Assembly (NCBI RefSeq): GCF_903469665.1
Contig: NZ_CAGKLC010000006.1
Coordinates: 19,145-83,144, forward strand
Length of the DNA: 64,000 bases
From: Flavobacterium sp. UGB4466
Lineage (GTDB): Bacteria; Bacteroidota; Bacteroidia; Flavobacteriales; Flavobacteriaceae
Direction of reading: 5' to 3'
Shown here: positions 32,487 through 40,241 of the stretch, in pieces
Position numbering within the stretch: position 1 is the stretch's first letter
How the letters are laid out: each line of letters starts with the position of its first letter
Notes under the pieces: model-generated
What the model was told of the DNA's origin: nothing
What the model saw: only the letters and a program-made list of their open reading frames with translations
Database searches by the model: none
Made by a program: the position numbers and the translations under genes

Positions 32487-34259
32487 ATGAAAAAAATATA
32501 CGGTTTGTTTTTCCTGCTGGTATTGGTAGCCTGTCAGAAAAAAGACAAACATCAGGAAGTAAATGAATTGTTTCAGTCTGATATTACTTTACTGATTGAG
32601 AAGGTTGCTAAACTTAAATATTCCGTGCAGTCAGATTCTACCGAAGTACAAATTCAGAGACAATTTCTGGAAGCACATCAGAGCTACAAAAAGGTCGAAA
32701 TGATAAGCGAGTATTATTCGCCTGCAGTTTCCAAAGCAATAAACGGTCCTGCAATACCTGAGTTTGAAGAAAATGACAAAGTGACCGTTCCACCCGAAGG
32801 ATTTCAGGTTATTGAAGAGTTGGTTTTTCCTAAATATGACAAACAGCATAAAAAAGAATTGCTTCAGGAGCTGGGTATCTTGTCGGCTAATTTGGCTCGT
32901 CTAGAAAAAGTTTCCAAATCCAATCAATTGACGGACGCGCATGTTTTTGACGCCATGCGATTGGAAGTATATCGAATTGTTACTTTAGGAATAACCGGAT
33001 TCGATTCGCCTGTGGTATTGAATTCACTTCCTGAAGCTGTGGCAGCTTTAGAAACCATCGAGAAATATTACAAAGTGTATGTCGAAGATAAGCCCGTTTC
33101 AAATTCGAATCAGGTGCTTGCAATATTGAAGAAAGGACAGCACTATTTAAAAACAAATACCAATTTTAATGCTTTTGACCGGGCATATTTTATCAAAGAA
33201 ATTGCCAATCCGTTAAACAAAGGGCTGTTTAAAACCAGATCAGAATTGGGTATTCCGCTCATGAAAGAGCAAAGAGGATTAAAAACAACGGCACAAACGT
33301 TATTCGATTCCGGAGCATTTGATCCCGAGGCGTTTTCAGGTTTCCCTGATTATCAAACAACGCCGGAGAAAATTGCGTTAGGAAAAAAGCTATTCAATGA
33401 TCCGGTTCTGTCGGGTAACAACTCCCGCTCCTGTGCTTCGTGTCATCATGCCGATAAAGCTTTTACCGATGGTTTGGAAAGAGCCGTTACATTAGATGGA
33501 AAATCGATGCTGCAGCGCAACACGCCAACATTGAATCATATTGCTTTTCAGCGCGTATTTTTTGATGATTCCAGAGTAAGTTATCTCGAAGATCAGGCCA
33601 TTGCTGTGATTAAAAATGAAAATGAAATGCACGGTTCTCTGGAGAAATCAGCTTTAGTACTTCAGAAGAATCCAAATTATGTAAGAGATTTCAAAAAAGC
33701 ATTTCCGAAAGGGACCATCAATGAATTTGAGATCAAGAATGCTTTGGCTTCTTATATTCGGTCATTGAGTCAGTACGATTCAAAGTTTGATGGGTATATG
33801 CAAAACAAAGAGAATTTCACGCCGGATGAAAAAGCAGGTTTTAATTTGTTTGCAGGGAAAGCCAAATGTGCGACCTGCCATTTTATTCCATTAACCAACG
33901 GAACTGTTCCTCCTAATTTCGACCGATCGGAGAGTGAAATATTAGGCGTTCCCAATAAAAGCAAAAAGCTGGACGGAGATTTAGGAAAGTTTGTTATCAC
34001 GCAGGCGGCCATTCATAAACATTCGTTTAAAACGCCAACGATCCGAAACATTACACTTACCGCTCCCTACATGCACAATGGAGTTTACAATACTCTTGAA
34101 GAAGTGATTGACTTTTATAATGAAGGAGGCGGATTAGGTTTAGGATTCGATGTTCCGAATCAAACTTTACCCGAAGACAAGTTAAACTTATCAGAGTTGG
34201 AGAAAAAACAGCTCATTGCCTTCATGAGAACTTTGACAGATAAAAAGTACCTGAAGTAA
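32487..34259 (+). CDS. Lipoprotein diheme cytochrome c peroxidase with imelysin-like N-domain
   Basis: 590 residues: a lipoprotein signal (MKKIYGLFFLLVLVAC), a helical N-terminal domain (~20-260), then a MauG/CcpA peroxidase domain. The two heme sites are CASCHH at residue 316 and CATCHF at 461. The distal region has KTPTIRNITLTAPYMHNGVY, typical of the family. The N-domain has NGPAIPEFE followed by PPEGFQVIEELVF, resembling imelysin/EfeO iron-binding helices. This suggests a periplasmic redox protein that may handle iron or peroxide. It is paired with the PhoX-like lipoprotein, 95 bp upstream. Confidence 0.85.
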   Translation: MKKIYGLFFLLVLVACQKKDKHQEVNELFQSDITLLIEKVAKLKYSVQSDSTEVQIQRQFLEAHQSYKKVEMISEYYSPAVSKAINGPAIPEFEENDKVTVPPEGFQVIEELVFPKYDKQHKKELLQELGILSANLARLEKVSKSNQLTDAHVFDAMRLEVYRIVTLGITGFDSPVVLNSLPEAVAALETIEKYYKVYVEDKPVSNSNQVLAILKKGQHYLKTNTNFNAFDRAYFIKEIANPLNKGLFKTRSELGIPLMKEQRGLKTTAQTLFDSGAFDPEAFSGFPDYQTTPEKIALGKKLFNDPVLSGNNSRSCASCHHADKAFTDGLERAVTLDGKSMLQRNTPTLNHIAFQRVFFDDSRVSYLEDQAIAVIKNENEMHGSLEKSALVLQKNPNYVRDFKKAFPKGTINEFEIKNALASYIRSLSQYDSKFDGYMQNKENFTPDEKAGFNLFAGKAKCATCHFIPLTNGTVPPNFDRSESEILGVPNKSKKLDGDLGKFVITQAAIHKHSFKTPTIRNITLTAPYMHNGVYNTLEEVIDFYNEGGGLGLGFDVPNQTLPEDKLNLSELEKKQLIAFMRTLTDKKYLK

Positions 34260-34278
34260 ATAGTGGGGTATATCATCT

Positions 34279-34311
34279 AAACCCGACTGGTTTTTGAAAC
34301 CTGTCGGGTTT
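34279..34311 (+). terminator. AAACCCGAC/GTCGGGTTT terminator
   Basis: AAACCCGAC (34279-34287) and GTCGGGTTT (34303-34311) form a perfect 9-bp stem, followed by GTTGTTTTT. The same CCGACAGG-type hairpin recurs at 41788. Confidence 0.8.
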
Positions 34312-34435
34312 GTTGTTTTTAGGAAAAGTCGATTAATAACTCCGTTAGTCAAAACCCAGCTGCCGTTCATCAAACTAATTTTAATAGCGTTTCAGGTTTG
34401 TGCTCCTTTGCATCAAATTAATAAACATTATTATC

Positions 34436-35029
34436 ATGAACACGTACAAATTATTAGGGTTGGGAGTTATTTTTACATTAATCTCTTTTCAATCAAATGC
34501 ACAATCTCCGCTTCCTATTCATGTTGGAATAAAAGCAGGATCAAATTATTCCGAACTTCCCGTTTCTAAAGGTTCGGATTCAAAGTATGCAGCGGGCTTT
34601 TTTGGCGGTGCTATGGCCCGATTTGATTTCAAACGTTTCTTCATTCAAAATGAAATTCTCTACAGTGAGAAGTCTTCTAAAATTGAAAAAACAGCTTCTT
34701 TGCCTTCTAAAAATCTAAAATGGAGAAGCCTCGAAATGCCGTTGGTAATTGGTTACAAAATAATTGATCAATCGATGCTCAACGTAAGAGTTTTTGGGGG
34801 AGGAGTTTACTCTTATGTGCTGGATGAAAATATTTCCTCGGTGAGTCAATTGAAAACTGCCTATGGGAAATTTAACAAATCCAATATAGGCTATCAGGTT
34901 GGAGCAGGAATCGAAATTTCGAAATTTACTCTGGATGTTACGTATCAGGGAGGGTTAAATAACCTAAGTAAGGAGTTTAGTTCGAAGCCAAATTCGTTTA
35001 ACATTGGGGTTGGTTATTTTATATTTTAA
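34436..35029 (+). CDS. Outer-membrane beta-barrel protein (OMP_b-brl_2/PorT-like)
   Basis: 197 residues from the ATG at 34436 (MNTYKLLGLGVIFTLISFQS, cleaved after SNA). The mature part shows amphipathic strands of an eight-stranded barrel: HVGIKAGSNYSELPVSKG, RFDFKRFFIQNEILYSE, GYQVGAGIEISKFTLDV, and a final FNIGVGYFIF ending in phenylalanine, as barrel proteins do. The PorT-like group is common in Bacteroidota; the ligand is unknown. An upstream in-frame ATG at 34400 lacks a signal peptide and is not used. Confidence 0.75.
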   Translation: MNTYKLLGLGVIFTLISFQSNAQSPLPIHVGIKAGSNYSELPVSKGSDSKYAAGFFGGAMARFDFKRFFIQNEILYSEKSSKIEKTASLPSKNLKWRSLEMPLVIGYKIIDQSMLNVRVFGGGVYSYVLDENISSVSQLKTAYGKFNKSNIGYQVGAGIEISKFTLDVTYQGGLNNLSKEFSSKPNSFNIGVGYFIF

Positions 35030-35153
35030 ACAGGCTTTTTTGGTTTGGCCTTGTCAGCAGCAAAGAATCTTTTTGGGTTCTTTGCTGTTTGTTTGAAAAA
35101 TATAGGGTTATTTTTGAACGCGAAGTTTCTCATCAATTTTTTATTCTTTTAGA

Positions 35154-36203
35154 ATGGTTGTAATAAATAAAAACAGACACCGAATATTTTTAGTTTTTTT
35201 CTGGTGCTTACTCGGAATAACGATCTGGTCACAGCTGATAGAGGCTTACGGCGTTCGAGCGGCAGCTTCTCAGGCTTTTTTTGTTTTACTGTGTTCAAGT
35301 CTTTTGGCACATTTTCTTAGCGATATTGTATTGCCTGTTGCATTACGCAAAAGAAGAATGGCACTATTTGCAGTGCAAAGTGTCATGGTAGTTTTGATAC
35401 TTTCATTTTGCCTGGCCGTTATCGATGCCATCTTTTCAAATTCGCATACCCGCGCACGATTGTATCCCGACGAAGCAAACATGACGATGATTCAGTTTTT
35501 ATTTGCACGATTCTTTGGCAGTACCCCTGCAGCTATTTTGATTTGCGGTACTGCCTGCGGACTTCGGTTTTATCAGGAACATAATATAATCGAAAGAAAT
35601 CATGCTCAGCTGCAACAGGTTCATCTTGAGGCACAAATCAAGATTCTTCAGGAGCAGATTAATCCGCATCTTATGTTTAATGTGCTCAATCACATTCACA
35701 TTTTGATGCAGAGTGACGTAAAACTGGCTTCGGATTTACTGATTCGGTTTTCGGATATTTTGAGGTATCAATTGTACGAATGCAACAAAGAATATGTGCC
35801 GCTGCATCTCGAAGTAAAATACCTGAAAGATTTAATTGGAGTCGAAGAAACGAGATGGGGCAATGAATTAAAAGTAAAATGTAAATGGAGTATTGAGGAT
35901 GCCCAGCTTCAGATTGCACCATTGCTTTTAGTCCCTTTAATAGAAAATGCATTCAAGCACGTTTCAAGGCTTCCGGGGCAAAAAGGATATGTGCATTTGG
36001 GATGTAAACAAACGGTGAAACAGCTGCATTTTAAGATCGAGAATTCCTATACGGAACAATACAAAACCCCTTCAAAGAATCAAGGGCTCGGACTTGAAAA
36101 TGTCAAAAAAAGACTGACAATTCAATATCCTGAAAAACACCAGTTAAACATCATTAAAACCGATTCTGATTTTACGGTAATTGTGGTTTTAGATTTGAAG
36201 TAA
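35154..36203 (+). CDS. LytS/YehU-type sensor histidine kinase
   Basis: 349 residues. Four N-terminal membrane segments (VFFWCLLGITIWSQLIEAYG, ASQAFFVLLCSSLLAHFLSD, VQSVMVVLILSFCLAVIDAI, FFGSTPAAILICGTACGLRF) precede a linker helix and a kinase domain of the His_kinase (LytS) type. The phospho-histidine is H172 in QINPHLMFNVLNHI, with L-M replacing the usual F-L. The ATP-binding region is PLIENAFKH and GLGLENVKKRL. No extracytoplasmic sensing domain is visible. The LytTR regulator follows 258 bp downstream. Confidence 0.92.
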   Translation: MVVINKNRHRIFLVFFWCLLGITIWSQLIEAYGVRAAASQAFFVLLCSSLLAHFLSDIVLPVALRKRRMALFAVQSVMVVLILSFCLAVIDAIFSNSHTRARLYPDEANMTMIQFLFARFFGSTPAAILICGTACGLRFYQEHNIIERNHAQLQQVHLEAQIKILQEQINPHLMFNVLNHIHILMQSDVKLASDLLIRFSDILRYQLYECNKEYVPLHLEVKYLKDLIGVEETRWGNELKVKCKWSIEDAQLQIAPLLLVPLIENAFKHVSRLPGQKGYVHLGCKQTVKQLHFKIENSYTEQYKTPSKNQGLGLENVKKRLTIQYPEKHQLNIIKTDSDFTVIVVLDLK

Positions 36204-36238
36204 AAGATTTTGCCGTTTCCGATAGCCAATGTCATGAA

Positions 36239-36271
36239 AGATTTTAAATTGAAGATTTTAAATTGAAGATT
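36239..36271. repeat. 14-bp tandem AGATTTTAAATTGA
   Basis: AGATTTTAAATTGA occurs twice in tandem and then AGATT starts a third copy. It lies in the spacer between the kinase and response-regulator genes, with further AGATTT words downstream. Confidence 0.65.
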
Positions 36272-36461
36272 AATGATTGCAGATTTTTGATTGGGTATTG
36301 GCAAGGGTGGAATGGGATCTGTTTTCCTGAATTTTACCTCCCGGAAATCAAAGATCAGCAATCATTTTAGCTATTGGGATATAATGAAGAACAGTAAAAA
36401 ATAAAGAAGAAAAAATCTGTAAGATCTGCGGGAAAAAATAAAAAAGTAAAAAAAACAAAAT

Positions 36462-37175
36462 ATGAAAATGAAATGCCTTGTTATCGACGACGAACCTATT
36501 GCAAGAAACGGAATCGTAGATTTTGTTTCTAAAATCGATTTTCTTGAAGTCGCAGGTACCTGTGCGTCAGCATTAGAAGCCACTTCGTACATTCAGGAAA
36601 AAGAGGTCGATTTGTTGTTTCTGGATATTAATATGCCGTATCTCACGGGGCTGGAATTTTTGGAATCGCTGGACAATCCACCTTTGGTTATTTTTACGAC
36701 AGCATATTCTGAATATGCGCTTGAAGGGTATCGTTTGCAGGTGGTGGATTATTTATTAAAACCCATTACGTTTCAGCGTTTTTATCAGGCTGCTTTAAAA
36801 GCAAAACAATGGCATCAGATGCTGGATGCTCCAAAGCAGCATCAATTAGATCCCTATTTGTATGTGCGTCAGGAAGAAGGATTTCAGAAGATTTCCTGGC
36901 TTGATATTCTCTATATCGAGGGAATGCAGAACTATGCAAAGCTCCATTTTAAAGATAAGGTTCTGGTGATTCATCAAACGATGATTTCTTTGGAAGAAAC
37001 ACTTCCTACTGAAATTTTCTTTAGAATTCATAAATCTTTCCTTGTCAATATTACCCATATTGATTCCGTTTCCGGTGGACGATTGTTCATAAAAGGACAA
37101 GAACTACCCATTTCAAGAACACGCCGCGAAGCATTACTGAAAGAGGTAGTCTATAAAAACTTATTAAGCCGATGA
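36462..37175 (+). CDS. LytTR-family response regulator
   Basis: 237 residues: a receiver domain (CLVIDDEPIARNGI, phospho-acceptor D55 in LLFLDINMP, switch Thr in IFTTAYSEYAL, Lys in DYLLKPI) and a LytTR DNA-binding domain from ~140. The LytTR domain shows ISWLDILYIEGMQNYAKLHF and FFRIHKSFLVNITHIDSVSG. It is the partner of the upstream kinase. Its stop is 2 bp from the stop of the convergent outer-membrane gene, so antisense read-through is likely. Confidence 0.94.
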   Translation: MKMKCLVIDDEPIARNGIVDFVSKIDFLEVAGTCASALEATSYIQEKEVDLLFLDINMPYLTGLEFLESLDNPPLVIFTTAYSEYALEGYRLQVVDYLLKPITFQRFYQAALKAKQWHQMLDAPKQHQLDPYLYVRQEEGFQKISWLDILYIEGMQNYAKLHFKDKVLVIHQTMISLEETLPTEIFFRIHKSFLVNITHIDSVSGGRLFIKGQELPISRTRREALLKEVVYKNLLSR

Positions 37176-37177
37176 CC

Positions 37178-38113
37178 CTAGAATTGCCATTTTAGGGCTA
37201 CCGCTCCGTAAAATGTAGTCGTAAATCTTGGATTGGCCATGTCTTTCTCCTTGAAAATATCCTTAATTTTTCTATTAGTACTGGAGAAACTGCGTAAAAG
37301 TGTCGATCCTGCTGTCGGTTGCAGTGTCCAGTGTTTGCCAAGCTTAATTTCAGGCTGTATACCGGCAATAATTTGCTGATAACCTAATAGTGATGTTTTG
37401 TTGTTCACTTTTGTTTCTGCCGTCATTCCGCTTAACTCGACCACCGCTTTTAAGTCAAAGTTTTCTGAGATTCGATACCCGAATTGAAGACCTTCAGGAA
37501 ACGTGATTTTAAAATGCCACGCACCTCTGGACTCCCAGTTGAAATAAATTCCCGGAAGTACCATCGGAACACCAAAACTGTTGGTGAGTACAGGTCCCAT
37601 ACCGAATGCCATATTGGGATTGAAATGCTTGATGAAAAACACACCACCCTGAAACAATACATCATCTTTATTGATCTCGACCATATCCGTGTAAACCCCC
37701 ACAGAAGCCATTATCATTAACGACCAGGTTGGTGAGATAGAACGTAAATGTTTGACTCCGATTTGCGCATTCAGCATTTCATTAGGAAAGCCACCCTGAA
37801 ATTCTACCGGAAGCGACTGAATTTCGTAATTCTTGTTTTCCATTTTGGCATAACTTCCGTTTGCAAAAAGAGACCAGAGTTTTGGACGGTGGTATTGGTC
37901 CATTTCCAGAGAAAGAGGTATTTCAAAAGCAATTTGTGCCCTTCTGAAATTACTTTCAGCACTAGTTTTAGTACTGTCCATTGGACGGACATAGTTGGAG
38001 AACGGAACATAATCAACTTTAAGTTCTCCTGCTATTTTTGATTGTGATTGTGCAGCAATACTAGTCAATAAAAAAAGGAAAAGCTGCGATAGATAAAAGA
38101 TTGTTTTGTTCAT
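37178..38113 (-). CDS. Outer-membrane beta-barrel protein, DUF6268-like
   Basis: 311 residues from the ATG at 38113 (MNKTIFYLSQLFLFLLTSIA, then AQSQS, signal peptide). A large set of amphipathic strands follows: DYVPFSNYVRPMDSTKTS, RRAQIAFEIPLSLEMDQYHR, WSLMIMASVGVYTDMVEIN, KHWTLQPTAGSTLLRSFSST, ending FYGAVALKWQF with terminal Phe. The family resembles a flavobacterial barrel of unknown function. Convergent with the LytTR gene, possibly reflecting a functional link, but no shared site was found. An upstream ATG at 38158 adds non-signal sequence. Confidence 0.7.
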   Translation of the reverse strand: MNKTIFYLSQLFLFLLTSIAAQSQSKIAGELKVDYVPFSNYVRPMDSTKTSAESNFRRAQIAFEIPLSLEMDQYHRPKLWSLFANGSYAKMENKNYEIQSLPVEFQGGFPNEMLNAQIGVKHLRSISPTWSLMIMASVGVYTDMVEINKDDVLFQGGVFFIKHFNPNMAFGMGPVLTNSFGVPMVLPGIYFNWESRGAWHFKITFPEGLQFGYRISENFDLKAVVELSGMTAETKVNNKTSLLGYQQIIAGIQPEIKLGKHWTLQPTAGSTLLRSFSSTNRKIKDIFKEKDMANPRFTTTFYGAVALKWQF

Positions 38114-38334
38114 GATTGGATTAATTTTCTGCGAATTACCGCGTTCTAAACCAATCACGAAAAATCATTTGACTAATGGCAGTTCTCTTTTGACCAATGG
38201 TAAAGGACAGAATAAAATCTGTCTTGTTTAGTATTAGTTACAGAGAAGCACTAACAATTTATATTTTAAATAATCCTCATATTTCCGAAACATAAGTAAA
38301 CAAATTACACATGACAATAATCTAATGTCTTAGG

Positions 38335-38960
38335 TTAATAATACTGATAGGGTTGTCCTTTTTCAATAACGGTCCATCTATTATTTACTTTTTTCATTAC
38401 GATGACATAATAGTTTAAATTATAAATGGGATTAGATTTTTGAACAGCAACTCCAACGGTCAAATAATCATTATTTTTATAATACATTGGCTCCGACAAA
38501 GGAATTAATAATGTCTCATACTTATAAATTTGCTGACCACTTTTTTCTTTTTTGAACATAATAGTATCGAAAACTTCAAAATAAATGTTTTGTAGTTTAA
38601 AATCAGCTGAATTCCATTTTGTGTTTTTTGCAAATCCAAACCTACCCTCATTTCTATCATCTTGGTATTTTCTTCTCATTTTCTGAAAATACTTTTCCTT
38701 ATAAAGAGGTTCGAGAATTCCGCCGGCTCTTTCCTCAATACCATTTACTCTGCTAAAAGGAACATTATTGAGTTTTCCTCCTGAAAATAATCTCAAGGCT
38801 TCGTTTGGACTTATTTTTTCTTTGACTATCGCAATTGTTTTCGTTGTGTCTCTAACTATTAATGAGAGATAAGTATTGATAGCCTCGTATTTATCTTTGT
38901 TTGCGAGTACATTACAGTAATGCAAATCATCATTAATAGAACAAAAAGTCTTTTTTTCAT
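38335..38960 (-). pseudogene. Third tandem paralogue, signal peptide frameshifted by loss of one CAAA
   Basis: Read from the ATG at 38960, the reverse strand encodes a signal peptide like that of the second copy (MKKRLFVLLMMICITVMYSQ), then shifts frame and stops soon after. The mature domain (KDKYEAINTYLSLIVRD onwards) is fully open but in another frame. The second copy has three CAAA units at the junction (39530-39541); this one has two (38896-38903), a 4-bp loss. The ATG sits next to the upstream stop just as in the second copy. The open frame from 38994 starts inside the second copy and lacks a signal peptide. It may be a fresh pseudogene or a phase-variable gene. Confidence 0.8.
38896..38903 (-). 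repeat. Two CAAA units at the frameshift
   Basis: TTTGTTTG on the plus strand. The homologous site in the second copy, 39530-39541, reads TTTG three times. The one-unit difference moves the signal peptide out of frame with the mature domain. Confidence 0.85.
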
Positions 38961-38971
38961 CATAAAAAAAG

Positions 38972-39598
38972 TTATTCAACCCAGTATTTCTCACCTATTT
39001 TAATCACCTGCCACCTGTTATTTATTTTTTTCATTACAACAACATGATCATCAAAATACCCCAGAGGACTCGTATCTCCAATAGCAATAGCAATTACCAA
39101 ATGCTTTTTATCTTTATAATACATTGGTTCTGATAAAATTATTAATTGTGCATGATACTTATAATCAAATAATTCTTTTCCTTTTTTGTACATAATAGTA
39201 TCAAAAGCTTCAAGATAAATATTTTTTAACTTAAAATCTTTCGCACTCCAATTTGCATTTTTTGCAAGTTCATATTTACCCTCATTTGTGTCATCTTGAT
39301 ATTTCTTTCTCATTTTCTGAAAATCAGTTTCATCATAAAGGGGCTCTAAAATCCCTCCTAATCTTTCCTCAATACCATTTACTCTGCTAAAAGGAACATC
39401 ATTAAGTTTTCCTCCTGAAAACAACTTTAAAGCTCCATTTGAACTCATTTTTTCCTTGACTACCACAATTGTTTTCGTTGTGTCCTTAACTATTAATGAG
39501 AGATAAGTATTGATAGCCTCGTATTTATCTTTGTTTGTTTGCGGGTACATTATAGTAACGCAAATCATAATTAATAGAACAAAAAGTTTTTCTTTCAT
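38972..39598 (-). CDS. Second tandem paralogue, secreted protein of unknown function
   Basis: 208 residues from the ATG at 39598 (a GTG precedes it). Signal peptide MKEKLFVLLIMICVTIMYPQ, then a mature domain beginning NKDKYEAINTYLSLIVKDTT. It carries KTIVVVKEKMS, FSRVNGIEERLGGILEP, MRKKYQDDTNEGKYELAKNA and MYYKDKKHLVIAIA, ending MKKINNRWQVIKIGEKYWVE. It is closely related to the neighbours on both sides. The GEKYWVE end and strand pattern suggest a small beta-sandwich. No named family. The three CAAA repeats at the signal-peptide boundary are intact here. Confidence 0.75.
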   Translation of the reverse strand: MKEKLFVLLIMICVTIMYPQTNKDKYEAINTYLSLIVKDTTKTIVVVKEKMSSNGALKLFSGGKLNDVPFSRVNGIEERLGGILEPLYDETDFQKMRKKYQDDTNEGKYELAKNANWSAKDFKLKNIYLEAFDTIMYKKGKELFDYKYHAQLIILSEPMYYKDKKHLVIAIAIGDTSPLGYFDDHVVVMKKINNRWQVIKIGEKYWVE

Positions 39599-39609
39599 CA
39601 CAAAAAAAG

Positions 39610-40239
39610 TTATTCAACCCAGTATTTCTCACCTTTTTGAACCACTTCCCACTTATTCTTATTTTTTTTCATTACGATGACATAATAGTTAAGATTAATA
39701 AGAGGGGATGTACTTTGAATAGCAATACCTATAACTAAATATTTTCTATTCCTATAATACATAGGATCAGATAAAGCGATCAATAATGTTTTATATTTAT
39801 AAATAGGTAGTGCTTTTTCTTTTTTTATCATAATGCTATCAAAAATTTCAAAATAGATATTCTTAAGATTAAAATCTTTTGAACTCCAATTTGCGTTTTT
39901 TGCAAATCCATACTTGCCATCATTTGCATCATCACGGTACTTATTTCGCATTTTATTTACGTCACTCCATTTAAATAGAGGTTTCTGAATTCCGAAATCA
40001 GGGTCTTCAACAACATTCTTTTTAGAGTAAACAAAATTGGCTTCGGCACCGCCGGTAAACAATTTTATAACCGTATTTGGACTTATTTTTTCCTTTACTA
40101 CAACTATCGTTTTGGTAGTGTCTTTTATTAATAATGACATATAAGTATTGATAACATCGTATTTATCTTTTTCGGACTGTGCATACGTTGTCATAAAACT
40201 TACTGCCATAAATAACAGAATAGAAAATTTCTTTTTCAT
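39610..40239 (-). CDS. First tandem paralogue, secreted protein of unknown function
   Basis: 209 residues with signal peptide MKKKFSILLFMAVSFMTTYA and mature part starting QSEKDKYDVINTYMSLLIKD. It shares with the next two copies TTKTIVVVKEKISPN, the KMRNKYRDDANDGKYGFAKN block, FEIFDSIMIKKEKALPIYKY, DPMYYRNRKYLVIGIAIQ and the end QKGEKYWVE. It begins 2 bp after the HExxH lipoprotein stop, so it is translationally coupled to it. It lacks the CAAA repeat seen in copies two and three. Function unknown; a cargo or inhibitor of the metallopeptidase-like partner is one possibility. Confidence 0.75.
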   Translation of the reverse strand: MKKKFSILLFMAVSFMTTYAQSEKDKYDVINTYMSLLIKDTTKTIVVVKEKISPNTVIKLFTGGAEANFVYSKKNVVEDPDFGIQKPLFKWSDVNKMRNKYRDDANDGKYGFAKNANWSSKDFNLKNIYFEIFDSIMIKKEKALPIYKYKTLLIALSDPMYYRNRKYLVIGIAIQSTSPLINLNYYVIVMKKNKNKWEVVQKGEKYWVE

Positions 40240-40241
40240 AA

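Noticed and set aside
38335..38994. Third paralogue as a normal gene starting at 38994
   Set aside because: That start lies inside the second copy, the resulting N-terminus is not a signal peptide, and the homologous signal peptide is found in another frame from 38960.
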